Below are positions 35,165 through 44,222 of a stretch of DNA of 64,000 nucleotides, one piece after another. The notes under the pieces are model-generated. The model had not been told where the DNA came from, made no database searches, and saw only the letters and a program-made list of their open reading frames with translations. Both the position numbers and the translations under genes were made by a program. Source of the DNA: Bradyrhizobium sp. WSM471 (GTDB taxonomy: Bacteria; Pseudomonadota; Alphaproteobacteria; Rhizobiales; Xanthobacteraceae); the NCBI RefSeq assembly GCF_000244915.1, contig NZ_CM001442.1, positions 4,278,001-4,342,000 on the forward strand, given 5' to 3'. The first letter of the stretch is position 1, and each line of letters opens with the position of its first letter.

Positions 35165-37395
35165 GTAGTCATGGGATGAGCGACAAGGAGCCACATGCTC
35201 CGCCGTCATGCCCGGGCAAAAGCGCGAAGCGCGTCTTCGCTCAGATGTCCCGGGCATCCACGGACTTTGGTGCGAGAGGCAAGAACGTGGATGGCCGGGA
35301 CAAGCCGGGCCATGACGGAGCAAGGGGCGGGGGCCTGCATGTCCTCCGCGCGCTCGCACTCTCGCTCATCCTCGCTATCGTCGGCTTCGTCGCCTGGGTT
35401 TACTCCCTCGGTCCGCTGCCTTTCGACGAAGCCCGCCAGGTCTCCACCACCGTCGTCGATCGCAACGGCAAGCTGCTGCGCGCCTATGCGATGGCGGATG
35501 GACGCTGGCGGCTGCCGGTCGAGACAAAAACGAACGTCGATCCGACCTATCTGAAGCTGCTGCTCGCCTATGAGGACCAGCGCTTTTACGCACACGACGG
35601 CATCGACCCGCTGGCGCTGGGGCGCGCCGCGTTTCAGATTGGGACGCGCGGCCACATTGTCTCGGGCGGCTCGACCATCTCGATGCAGCTCGCGCGGCTG
35701 ATGGAGCCGCGGCGGCAGCGCTCGCTCTATGCAAAGTTGCGGCAGATCGTGCGTGCGATCGAGATCGAGCGCAGCTTGAGCAAGGAGCAGATCCTCGATC
35801 TCTATCTGGCGCTCGCGCCTTACGGAGGCAACCTCGAAGGCATTCGCGCCGCCTCGATCGCCTATCTCGGCAAGGAGCCGAAGCGGTTGTCGCTGGCTGA
35901 AGCCGCGTTGCTGGTCGCGCTGCCGCAATCCCCGGAGACCCGCAGGCTCGATCGCCATCCCGATGCGGCGCGCAAAGCGCGTGATCGCGTGCTCGACCGC
36001 ATGGTCGAGGAGCAACAGATCAGCCTCGATGATGCCAAGCAGGCCAAAGCCGTTCCCGTGCCGAAACTGCGCAAGCCGATGCCGATCCTGGCGCCGCACG
36101 CCTCCGATGCGGCGCTTGCGACGGTCAAGGACGCGCCCGTCATCAAGCTGACGCTCGATGCCAACCTGCAGAAGGTGCTGGAGCCGCTGGCGCGCGACCG
36201 TGCCATTGCGCTGGGACCGAACATCTCGGTCGGCATCATCGTCGTCGACAATGAGAGCGGCGACGTGCTCGCGCGGGTCGGCTCGGCGGATTATTTCGAC
36301 GAGCGCCGGGCAGGGCAGGTCGACATGACCCGCGCGGTCCGCTCGCCGGGCTCGACGCTGAAACCGTTCATCTACGGGCTCGCCTTCGAGGACGGCTTCG
36401 TTCACCCCGACAGTCTGATCGACGATCGGCCCGTGCGCTTCGGCTCCTACACGCCGGAAAATTTCGACATGACGTTCCAGGGCACGGTGCCGGTGAAGAA
36501 GGCGCTGCAGCTGTCGCTGAACGTGCCCGCGATCGTCCTGCTCGACCGCGTCGGCGCGAGCCGGCTGGCCTCGCGGCTGCGCCAGGCTGGTGGCAATCTG
36601 GTGCTGCCCAAGGACGAGGCGCCCGGACTTGCCATGGGCCTTGGCGGCGTCGGCGTGACGCTGCAGGACCTCGCCCAGCTCTATGCGGGCTTCGCCCGGC
36701 TCGGCACCACCAAGCCGCTGCGCGAGATCATGAGCGACAGGGACGACCGCGAGCCGCTGCGGCTGCTCGATCAGGTCGCGGCCTGGCAGGTCGGCAACGT
36801 GCTGCTCGGTACCCCGCCGCCGGAGAACGCGGCCCACAACCGCATCGCCTTCAAGACCGGCACCTCCTATGGCTACCGCGACGCCTGGTCGATGGGCTTC
36901 GACGGGCGCATGACCATCGGCGTCTGGGTCGGCCGGCCCGATGGCGCACCGGTTCCGGGCCTGATCGGGCGTGTCGCCGCCGCGCCGATCCTGTTCGACG
37001 CCTTCGCCCGCACCGGCAAGACGCTCCTGCCGTTGCCGAAGCCGCCGAAAGGAACTCTCGTTGCCAGCAACGCCAAGCTGCCATTGCCCTTGAGGCGGTT
37101 CCGCCCGGTCGGGGATCTGGTGCGGACCGGGGGCGAGCAGGCTCTGCACATTCAGTTCCCGCTGAACGGCTCTCGGATCGACGTCGATCGCTCAGGTGGC
37201 GAAGGGGGCGCAGCCATGCCGGTCAAAGTCGCCGGCGGCGTCCTGCCCATGACGGTCATGGTTAACGGAACGGCGCAGGGTGAGATCGACGGACGACGCC
37301 AGCGGCTGATCGATCCGCCCGGTCCCGGCTTTGCGCGGCTGACCGTCATCGACGCCACGGGCGCCGCGGACACAGTTGTCATTCGAATTCAATGA
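35161..37395 (+). CDS. pbpC: Penicillin-binding protein 1C
   Basis: The longest frame has 744 residues. It polymerises and cross-links peptidoglycan and is thought to work with the alpha-2-macroglobulin in repair. One membrane helix (about 61-81) is followed by the GT51 glycosyltransferase (EDQRFYAHDGID with E138, GGSTISMQLAR), the transpeptidase (SPGSTLKPF with S398 and K401, SLN, KTGTS at K565) and a C-terminal BiPBP_C domain. Residues 13-53 are encoded by a dispersed palindromic repeat. Possible starts are GTG 35161, ATG 35176, ATG 35245 and GTG 35287; none lies between the repeat and the membrane helix. Confidence 0.92.
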   Translation: MSSHGMSDKEPHAPPSCPGKSAKRVFAQMSRASTDFGARGKNVDGRDKPGHDGARGGGLHVLRALALSLILAIVGFVAWVYSLGPLPFDEARQVSTTVVDRNGKLLRAYAMADGRWRLPVETKTNVDPTYLKLLLAYEDQRFYAHDGIDPLALGRAAFQIGTRGHIVSGGSTISMQLARLMEPRRQRSLYAKLRQIVRAIEIERSLSKEQILDLYLALAPYGGNLEGIRAASIAYLGKEPKRLSLAEAALLVALPQSPETRRLDRHPDAARKARDRVLDRMVEEQQISLDDAKQAKAVPVPKLRKPMPILAPHASDAALATVKDAPVIKLTLDANLQKVLEPLARDRAIALGPNISVGIIVVDNESGDVLARVGSADYFDERRAGQVDMTRAVRSPGSTLKPFIYGLAFEDGFVHPDSLIDDRPVRFGSYTPENFDMTFQGTVPVKKALQLSLNVPAIVLLDRVGASRLASRLRQAGGNLVLPKDEAPGLAMGLGGVGVTLQDLAQLYAGFARLGTTKPLREIMSDRDDREPLRLLDQVAAWQVGNVLLGTPPPENAAHNRIAFKTGTSYGYRDAWSMGFDGRMTIGVWVGRPDGAPVPGLIGRVAAAPILFDAFARTGKTLLPLPKPPKGTLVASNAKLPLPLRRFRPVGDLVRTGGEQALHIQFPLNGSRIDVDRSGGEGGAAMPVKVAGGVLPMTVMVNGTAQGEIDGRRQRLIDPPGPGFARLTVIDATGAADTVVIRIQ
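35198..35320. repeat. Dispersed palindromic repeat inside the pbpC reading frame
   Basis: The ends CTCCGCCGTCATGCCCGGGC and CCGGGCCATGACGGAG are inverted, with TCCCGGGCATCCACG and ACGTGGATGGCCGGGACAA inside. It is the same repeat type as 12045-12148. In frame it encodes the familiar VDGRDKPGHDG string seen when this repeat is translated. Confidence 0.75.
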
Positions 37396-37445
37396 CCCTG
37401 CCTCAAGCGGTTGTGGCGATGGCGGTTTCAGCGTAAGCGGAACCG

Positions 37446-39188
37446 ATGGCCGAGACCTACCCAACACCCCGTTTTGGAGCTCCCCACGAGCCGAAATCCC
37501 CGGTGAATCCGGGCAGCCGGCTCGTGTCCATGTTCGACATCGCCACGGCCAGCCACGTCCGCGCGGTCGCCTTCCTGCTGCTGTGCGCGCTGCTGCTATT
37601 CCTGCCGGGCTTCTTCACAATTCCGCCTGTCGATCGCGACGAGGCGCGCTTTGCGCAGGCGACCAAGCAGATGGTCGAGAGCGGCGATTATGTCGACATC
37701 CGCTTCCAGGAAGACGTCCGCTACAAGAAGCCGGTCGGCATCTACTGGCTGCAATCGGCCGCGGTCGAGACGGCATCGGCGCTCGGTCTGCCGCGGGCCG
37801 AACTGCGCATCTGGGTCTACCGGCTCCCGTCGCTGATCGGCGCGATCGGCGCAGTGCTCATGACCTATTGGGCGGCGCTCGGCTTCGTCACGCGGCGCGC
37901 CGCGGTGCTTGCGGCACTTCTGATGTGCGCCTCCGTGCTGCTCGGCGTCGAGGCGCGGCTTGCCAAGACCGACGCCATGCTGCTGTTCTGCGTGGTCGCC
38001 GCGATGGGCGCAATGGCACGGGCGTATCTGTCGTGGCAGCGCGCCGAGGACGAGACGCATCCGCCCTGGAGCTGGCCCGCGATCTTCTGGACGGCTCTCG
38101 CCGTCGGCATCCTGATCAAGGGCCCGCTGATCCTGATGTTCGCGGGCCTGACCATCGTCGCGCTCGCGATCCAGGACCGCGATGCCTCCTGGCTATGGAA
38201 GCTGCGCCCGCTCTGGGGCCTGATGTGGATGCTGGTGCTGGTGCTGCCCTGGTTCGTCGCGATCTTCTGGCGCGCGGGCGATGCCTTCTTCGCCGATTCC
38301 GTCGGCGGCGACATGCTGAGCAAGTTGGGCGCTCAGGAATCTCACGGCGCGCCGCCCGGACTGTACCTGGTGCTGTTCTGGATCACGTTCTGGCCCGGCG
38401 CGCCGCTCGCGGCGATGGCGGCGCCCGCGGTCTGGCGCGCGCGGCGCGAGCCCGGCGCGCAATTCCTGTTGGCTTGGCTGGTCCCGTCCTGGATCGTCTT
38501 CGAGGTGGTGCTGACCAAGCTGCCGCATTACGTGCTGCCGCTGTACCCTGCGATCGCGATCCTCACCGCGGGCGCGCTCGAGCGGCGGGTGCTGTCCTGG
38601 TCTTGGCTGATGCGCGGCTCGGCCTGGTGGTTCGCGATCCCCGTTGGCGGCTCGATCATCGCGGTCGTCGGCGCGGTGATGCTGACGCGGCAGCCTGCTT
38701 TCGTGGCCTGGCCGTTCATCGCGGCCTCGCTGATTTTCGGCCTGTTCGCCTGGTGGCTTCACGACAACAATCACGCCGAGCGCTCGCTGCTCAACGCGCT
38801 GGTCGCAGCCCTGATGCTTGCGGTGACGGTCTACGGCATCGTGCTGCCGTCGCTGACGCCGCTGTTTCCGAGCATCGAGATCGCACGCGCGCTTCGCAAC
38901 GTCACCTGCGTCGGCCCGAAGGCGGCCGCGGCCGGCTATCACGAGCCGAGCCTCGTCTTCCTGACGGGTACGCAGACAGTGCTCACCGACGGTTCGGGTG
39001 CCGCGGATTTCCTGCGGCAAGGGAGCTGCCGTTTCGCGCTGATCGAGCAGCGTTCGGAGCGTGGCTTCGTGCAGCGCGCCGAGGCGATCGGGCTGCGCTA
39101 CAAGGTCGGCACGCGCATCGACGGCTACAATTTCTCGCAAGGGCGTGCGATCTCGATCTCGATCTTCCGCTCGGAAGGCACCGAGTAG
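37446..39188 (+). CDS. GT39-family polyprenyl-phosphate sugar transferase (ArnT-like)
   Basis: The protein has 580 residues and about eleven membrane helices. The first periplasmic loop holds PPVDRDEARFAQATKQMV, with the catalytic acidic residues (DE) of the GT-C family, and ends in a soluble periplasmic domain. Such enzymes move a sugar from undecaprenyl phosphate to lipid A, LPS core or protein. The downstream PAP2, GT2 and lipid-A-synthase N-terminal-domain genes suggest a lipid A or core acceptor, as for RgtA-C galacturonosyltransferases in Rhizobium. The sugar is not determinable here. Confidence 0.88.
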   Translation: MAETYPTPRFGAPHEPKSPVNPGSRLVSMFDIATASHVRAVAFLLLCALLLFLPGFFTIPPVDRDEARFAQATKQMVESGDYVDIRFQEDVRYKKPVGIYWLQSAAVETASALGLPRAELRIWVYRLPSLIGAIGAVLMTYWAALGFVTRRAAVLAALLMCASVLLGVEARLAKTDAMLLFCVVAAMGAMARAYLSWQRAEDETHPPWSWPAIFWTALAVGILIKGPLILMFAGLTIVALAIQDRDASWLWKLRPLWGLMWMLVLVLPWFVAIFWRAGDAFFADSVGGDMLSKLGAQESHGAPPGLYLVLFWITFWPGAPLAAMAAPAVWRARREPGAQFLLAWLVPSWIVFEVVLTKLPHYVLPLYPAIAILTAGALERRVLSWSWLMRGSAWWFAIPVGGSIIAVVGAVMLTRQPAFVAWPFIAASLIFGLFAWWLHDNNHAERSLLNALVAALMLAVTVYGIVLPSLTPLFPSIEIARALRNVTCVGPKAAAAGYHEPSLVFLTGTQTVLTDGSGAADFLRQGSCRFALIEQRSERGFVQRAEAIGLRYKVGTRIDGYNFSQGRAISISIFRSEGTE

Positions 39189-39189
39189 G

Positions 39190-40035
39190 ATGTCGGCACC
39201 ATCCGACATCGCGCCGCGCGCGAGCTATCCCGCGCAATTGCTCACGTTGTCGGGGCGCGCCCTGGCGCAGCTCGTGCGCTCGCCCTCGCATTCGCGTCGC
39301 GCCGAGGCCGCGCGAAAGCTGGCGCGGCATTCGCTGTGGCTCAGTGCGGCAGGTGCAGCCCTGGTCATCGCGCTGATGGTCGCGTTCGACCTGACCGAGA
39401 TCCAGCTGATGCCGGCGCGTGGCACGCCCGGTCTGTGGCCGATCCGCATCCTCACCGATTTCGGCAAGGACGAGTATGTGCTCTCGGTGCTCGGGGGCGC
39501 TCTGGTAGTGCTGGCGCTGGTTGCGGCGGGATTGCACGGCACGAGCCGCGCATTGTTGCTCGGCCTCGGCACGCGGCTGCAGTTCATGTTTCTGTCTGTT
39601 GCCGTGCCCGTATTCGTCGCCGAGATCCTGAAATATCTCATCGGTCGCGGACGTCCGTTCGTCGGCGGCAAGGCCAATCCCTTTAACTTCATCCCGTTCG
39701 AGGGGACCGGGGCCTATGCCAGCCTGCCGTCGGGGCATGCGGTGACGGCGTTCGCGCTGGCGTTTGCGGTCTCGGCGCTGTGGCCGCGCCTGCGCGTGTT
39801 CATGTTCACTTACGCGATCGTGATCCTGCTGACGCGCCTGGTGCTGCTCGCGCACCACCCGAGTGACGTGGTGGCCGGCGCCCTGGTCGGCATGGTCGGA
39901 GCCATGGCGGTGCGGTACTGGTTCGCGGCCCGCAAGCTCGGCTTTGCCATCCGTGCCGACGGCACCATTGTGCCTCTTGCGGGGGCGGTCTCGGGCCGCC
40001 TCAAAAGGGTTGCCCACGGGGCATCCGCCCCATAA
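39190..40035 (+). CDS. PAP2-family membrane phosphatase
   Basis: The protein has 281 residues and six helices. The three catalytic motifs are present: KYLIGRGRPF, PSGHAVTAFAL, and RLVLLAHHPSDVVAG. It probably removes a phosphate from a lipid (undecaprenyl pyrophosphate, lipid A or phosphatidyl phosphate). The ATG at 39190 is one base after the GT39 stop, so the two are coupled. Confidence 0.88.
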   Translation: MSAPSDIAPRASYPAQLLTLSGRALAQLVRSPSHSRRAEAARKLARHSLWLSAAGAALVIALMVAFDLTEIQLMPARGTPGLWPIRILTDFGKDEYVLSVLGGALVVLALVAAGLHGTSRALLLGLGTRLQFMFLSVAVPVFVAEILKYLIGRGRPFVGGKANPFNFIPFEGTGAYASLPSGHAVTAFALAFAVSALWPRLRVFMFTYAIVILLTRLVLLAHHPSDVVAGALVGMVGAMAVRYWFAARKLGFAIRADGTIVPLAGAVSGRLKRVAHGASAP

Positions 40036-40098
40036 AAGCGGCTGCCTGCCGGGACCGCCGGTTCCCGAGCCAAGCCCATTCCAACCACGAGCTTCGAT

Positions 40099-40845
40099 TT
40101 GTCGTCCCAGCCTTCGGTTTTCCAGCCCTCGGTTTCCATCGTCGTTCCCGTGCGCAACGAAGCCGACAACATCGTGCCGCTAATCGAGGAGATCGGCGCG
40201 GCGCTCGACGGCCGCTGGGCCTATGAGATCATCTACGTCAATGACGGTTCGACCGACGCGACCGGCGAACGGCTCGGCGCGGTCATGAAGCAGCGGGACA
40301 ATCTGCGCCAGCTGCGCCATGCCAAATCAGGCGGCCAATCCGCGGCCGTGCGCAGCGGCGTGCGTGCGGCACGCGGCGCGATCGTGGCGACGCTCGACGG
40401 CGACGGCCAGAACAATCCGGCTTTCCTGCCGGACTTGATTTCGGCCGTCGAGAACGGAAGCAAGGTCGGACTTGCGGCCGGACAACGCGTCGGCCGCAAG
40501 GATACCGGCTTCAAGAAATTCCAGTCGCGCGTGGCCAACGGCGTCCGCAACGCGATCCTGAAGGACGGTACGCGCGACACCGGCTGCGGTCTGAAGGCGT
40601 TCCGGCGCGAGGTATTCCTGATGATGCCCTATTTCGACGGGCTGCATCGCTTCCTGCCGGCACTGGTGCGCCGCGAGGGCTACGAGATCGCCTATGTCGA
40701 CGTGATCGACCGGCCGCGCCGCTCCGGCGTCTCAAACTACGGTTTCTTCGACCGGCTGTGGATCGGCATCATGGATCTCGTCGGCGTGTGGTGGCTGATC
40801 CGCCGCAAGAAGCCGACGCCGGATGTGACTGAGGTGACGGCATGA
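40099..40845 (+). CDS. GT2 polyprenyl-phosphate glycosyltransferase
   Basis: The protein has 248 residues from a TTG start. It has the dolichyl-phosphate-mannose-synthase-like GT-A fold: SIVVPVRNEADNIVPLI, YVNDGSTDAT and the LDGDGQNNP catalytic aspartates. There is no C-terminal membrane domain. It should charge undecaprenyl phosphate with the sugar used by the GT39 enzyme. It overlaps the next gene by ATGA. RgtE, which makes lipid-linked galacturonic acid in Rhizobium, is the closest role I can suggest. Confidence 0.85.
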   Translation: MSSQPSVFQPSVSIVVPVRNEADNIVPLIEEIGAALDGRWAYEIIYVNDGSTDATGERLGAVMKQRDNLRQLRHAKSGGQSAAVRSGVRAARGAIVATLDGDGQNNPAFLPDLISAVENGSKVGLAAGQRVGRKDTGFKKFQSRVANGVRNAILKDGTRDTGCGLKAFRREVFLMMPYFDGLHRFLPALVRREGYEIAYVDVIDRPRRSGVSNYGFFDRLWIGIMDLVGVWWLIRRKKPTPDVTEVTA

Positions 40846-41180
40846 TCATCCAATACGGTCAGGCGCTGAGCAATTATTTCTACGACGTATTCGTGGCCAA
40901 GTTCGACTTCTGGCTCGCGTTCGGCCTCGTCGCGCAGCTGTTCTTCACGGCGCGCTTCCTGGTGCAGTGGATCGCGAGCGAGCGCGCCGGCAACAGCGTG
41001 GTGCCGATGGCGTTCTGGTTCTGCTCGATGGGCGGCGGGCTGATGACGCTGGTCTACGGCGTCGTCAAGCGCGAGCCTGTCATCATCCTCGGCCAGGCGC
41101 TCGCGACCATCATCTATATCCGCAACATCATGCTGATCGTGAAGAACCGCGGCCGCGCGTCAAAGACGCTGGAGCGCTGA
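40842..41180 (+). CDS. Lipid-A-disaccharide synthase N-terminal-domain protein
   Basis: The protein has 112 residues and three helices. The LAB_N signature FTARFLVQWIASERAGNSVV with FWFCSMGGGLMTLVYG is clear. In Rhizobium, RgtF has this architecture and is paired with RgtE. It probably acts as a membrane partner of the GT2 enzyme or as a flippase component. Coupled to it by a four-base overlap. Confidence 0.9.
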   Translation: MIIQYGQALSNYFYDVFVAKFDFWLAFGLVAQLFFTARFLVQWIASERAGNSVVPMAFWFCSMGGGLMTLVYGVVKREPVIILGQALATIIYIRNIMLIVKNRGRASKTLER

Positions 41181-41190
41181 TCCAAGGCGA

Positions 41191-42882
41191 CTAGCGCGGC
41201 AGCGCTGACGCCGCGCCTGTTGCGGGCAGGGCGGCGGTCTCCGCTTCGTGCCTGCGATGGGGCTCGCCGGCCGCGTCGAGCACGGGATAGGCGACGGAGC
41301 AGATATGCGAGTGGATGCGGCGCAGGTCCCGCAGCACGTCCAGATGCAGCGACGTGGTTTCGATGGTCTCGGGGCGGCCCTCGCGCAGGCGATCGAGGTG
41401 GCGCTCGACGGCGGCAAGCTCGGTGTTGCGTAGCGCCGTCTTCTCCACCAGCAGCTTGCGGGCCTCGTTGGCGTCGCCCGACATGAAGACGCCGAAGGCG
41501 ATGCGCAGCGAATCCATCGTGCGCTTGTGGAAGGCGGCGAGCTCCTCGGCGCCCTCGGGCGAGAACTGGAAGCGGCGCTTGATCTTCTTGGTCGCGAGCT
41601 CGCTCAGACTCTTGTCGATGATGTCGCCGATATGTTCCAGATTGATGGCGAAGGAGATGATCTCCATGGCGCGCCGGCCCTCGCTCTCGTCGAGGCTGCC
41701 CCGCATGAGTTTGGTCACGTAGAGCTTGATGGCTTCGTCGAGGCCGTCGACGATGTTGTCCATCTTCGAGACCTGGTCGACCAGCGCACGGTCGCCGCTC
41801 ATCATCGCCGCCATCACCTTGCGCAGCATGATTTCGACGAGGTCGCCCATGCGCAGGGTTTCGCGGCCGGCATCGGCCAGCGCCAGCGACGGCGATTCCA
41901 GCGCGGTCTCGTCGAGATAGCGCGGCCGGGCCGGATCGGCCTCCTGAACACGATCGGGCAGGAGCCGGGTCAACAGGCGCGACATGGTGTCGAGCAGGCC
42001 GATGAAGATAATGGCCGTGCCGACGTTGAAGGCGATATGAAACGCCGCCGTCATCCTGGCCAGATCAGGCTGCCAGGCGTGCATGTGTTCGGCGATCGAG
42101 CCCAGGAAGGGCAGGACCAGGGCGATCCCGATCACGCGGTTGACGAGATTGCCCACCGGCAGGCGATAGCTGGCGGGATCGTCACGCTTGGCGCCTTCGA
42201 ATACGGGATTGATGGCGCTGCCGAGATTGGCGCCAAGCACCAATGCGAGCGCCGCGTAAGGCGAGATGAACTGCGAATAGGCCAGCGACATGATCAGCAG
42301 CACGCTGGCGACGCTCGAATGCACCGCCCAGGTGACGAGCGCTGCGATCACGATGCACAGAATGGGATCCCCCGTGATGGAGGACATCATGACTCGGACG
42401 CCCGGTGCGTTCTCGGCCGGCGCCAGCGTGTCGAGCAGGATGTGCAGCGACAGCAGCATCAGTCCGAGGCCGATCAAGACGCGGCCGACATCCTTGATCC
42501 GCGAGCGCGGACCGGCGCGGAAGGCGACCAGTCCGAGCACGAACAGGACCGGCGCCACAGCGGCGATGTTGAACGACAGCAGCTGCACGATCAACGTCGT
42601 GCCGACATTGGCGCCGAGCATGATGGCGAGCGCGGTGACCAGGCTGAGCAGGCCCTCGGCTGCGAACGAGCTCGTGAGCAGCGCGGTCGCGGTGCTGCTC
42701 TGGAGCAGCGCCGTCAGCCCGAGACCGGCGGCGAACGCGTTGAAGCGGTTTCCAAGCGCCTTGCCGAGCAGCCGTCGCAGGTCCGGGCCAAAGGCACGCA
42801 GAATCCCGCTGTGGACCATGTGCAGGCCCCACAGCAACAGCGCCACGCCGCCCATCAGATCGAGCAGTACCAACGTTCCCAT
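41191..42882 (-). CDS. Na/Pi-cotransporter family protein with PhoU-like tail
   Basis: The protein has 563 residues. The two inverted Na_Pi_cotrans repeats carry the QSSTATALLTSSFAAEG and VHSSVASVLLIMSLA motifs that form the substrate site. The C-terminal third (about 345-540) is a PhoU-like helical domain. Such proteins export or import phosphate with sodium. The gene is convergent with the LAB_N gene, ten bases away. Confidence 0.9.
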   Translation of the reverse strand: MGTLVLLDLMGGVALLLWGLHMVHSGILRAFGPDLRRLLGKALGNRFNAFAAGLGLTALLQSSTATALLTSSFAAEGLLSLVTALAIMLGANVGTTLIVQLLSFNIAAVAPVLFVLGLVAFRAGPRSRIKDVGRVLIGLGLMLLSLHILLDTLAPAENAPGVRVMMSSITGDPILCIVIAALVTWAVHSSVASVLLIMSLAYSQFISPYAALALVLGANLGSAINPVFEGAKRDDPASYRLPVGNLVNRVIGIALVLPFLGSIAEHMHAWQPDLARMTAAFHIAFNVGTAIIFIGLLDTMSRLLTRLLPDRVQEADPARPRYLDETALESPSLALADAGRETLRMGDLVEIMLRKVMAAMMSGDRALVDQVSKMDNIVDGLDEAIKLYVTKLMRGSLDESEGRRAMEIISFAINLEHIGDIIDKSLSELATKKIKRRFQFSPEGAEELAAFHKRTMDSLRIAFGVFMSGDANEARKLLVEKTALRNTELAAVERHLDRLREGRPETIETTSLHLDVLRDLRRIHSHICSVAYPVLDAAGEPHRRHEAETAALPATGAASALPR

Positions 42883-43037
42883 GCTCCGTGTCCGGATTGG
42901 AGTCGATTGGTGAGGCTAGCGCCAAATGCTTGAGGTTCAAACCATTTGTTGGCGCAGCCGCGTCAACGTTTGCAGCGGCCACGCGTTCCTGCGGCGCGCG
43001 TTGGCGCGTCCGCAGGCGCGGTGCCTTGCGAGTAGGC

Positions 43038-44222
43038 TCACATTGCTGCCTTGAGGGCAGCGAAGCCGCGATCGAGGTCGGCCTTGAGGTCGTCGGCGCT
43101 TTCGAGCCCGATATGCAGACGCAGCGTCGGGCCGCCCGGCGCCCACTTGGTCGCGGTGCGATAGCCGTCGCAGTCGAAAGGAATCGCAAGGCTCTCGAAG
43201 CCACCCCAGGAGAAGCCCATGCCGAACAGTTTGAGCGTGTCGAGCATGGTGTCGACCGCCTTCTGCGGCGCCGGCTTCAAGACGATGCTGAACAGGCCCG
43301 ACGCGCCCGTGAAGTCGCGCTTCCAGATCGCATGACCCGGATCGGTCTCGAGCCCCGGATGCAGCACGCGCGCGACCTCGGGCCGGCCGGCGAGCCAGCG
43401 CGCCATGTCGAGGCCAGAACGATGATGCTGCGCGAGGCGCACCGACAGCGTGCGCAGGCCGCGCAGCGCGAGGAAGACGTCATCGGGACCGGCGCAGACG
43501 CCGAGCAGGCGGATACCTTCGGCGATCTGCGGCCAGGCCTTGGCATTAGCCGAGATGGTGCCGAACATGATGTCGGAATGGCCGCCGATATATTTGGTAG
43601 CGGCCTGCATGCTGATGTCGACGCCCTGTTCGAGCGAGCGGTGATAGAGCGGCGTCGCCCAGGTGTTGTCGTCGATGACGAGCGCGCCGCGCGCATGCGC
43701 GACCTCGGCGATGGCGCGGATGTCGGGCATCTCGAAAGACTGCGAGCCGGGCGCCTCGACCAGCACGGCGCTCGTGTTGGGCCTGAACAGCTTGTCGATG
43801 CCGGCGCCGATCATCGGATCGAAGTAGGTGGTCTCGACGCCGTAGCGGGTGAGCATGCCGTTGCAGAAATTGCGCGAGGGCCGATAGACGTTGTCGCAGA
43901 CCAGGATGTGGTCGCCGGCCTTCAGCACCGAGAGCAGGGTGGTGGAGATCGCCGACAGCCCCGACGGTACGATGCCGACGCCGGCGCATTGCGGCCCCTC
44001 GAGCGCCATCAGGGTCTCCTGGAAGGCCTTGGTGGTGGGGGAACCGTGGCGGCCATAGGTGAACTCGCCGCGATGGGCGTGCAGGGCCTCGGCGGTTGGA
44101 TAGAGCACGGTCGAGCCGTGGAAGACGGGCGGGTTGACGAACCCCTTCTGCGCCTTGGTGTCGCGGCCGGAGGTGACCAGCCGGGTCTCGGCGTGCTGCT
44201 CGGAGGGGTCTGAGGAATCCAT
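43038..44222 (-). CDS. metC: Cystathionine beta-lyase
   Basis: The protein has 394 residues. It cleaves cystathionine to homocysteine. It shows the Cys/Met PLP family signatures with the YGRHGSPTTKAFQETLMALE entry helix, VIDDNTWATPLY and MQAATKYIGGHSDIMFG, where the lysine of TKY binds PLP. The gene diverges from aapJ, an arrangement known from Rhizobium. MetB and MetC cannot be fully separated by eye; the active-site loop favours MetC. Confidence 0.88.
   Translation of the reverse strand: MDSSDPSEQHAETRLVTSGRDTKAQKGFVNPPVFHGSTVLYPTAEALHAHRGEFTYGRHGSPTTKAFQETLMALEGPQCAGVGIVPSGLSAISTTLLSVLKAGDHILVCDNVYRPSRNFCNGMLTRYGVETTYFDPMIGAGIDKLFRPNTSAVLVEAPGSQSFEMPDIRAIAEVAHARGALVIDDNTWATPLYHRSLEQGVDISMQAATKYIGGHSDIMFGTISANAKAWPQIAEGIRLLGVCAGPDDVFLALRGLRTLSVRLAQHHRSGLDMARWLAGRPEVARVLHPGLETDPGHAIWKRDFTGASGLFSIVLKPAPQKAVDTMLDTLKLFGMGFSWGGFESLAIPFDCDGYRTATKWAPGGPTLRLHIGLESADDLKADLDRGFAALKAAM

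Noticed and set aside
31991..35359. 1122-residue minus-strand frame opposite the macroglobulin gene
   Set aside because: No ribosome site, no domains, Arg/His-rich shadow composition; the plus strand has a complete thioester protein.
41527..42933. 468-residue plus-strand frame opposite the Na/Pi transporter
   Set aside because: Antisense shadow with Gln/His/Arg-rich composition and no motifs.
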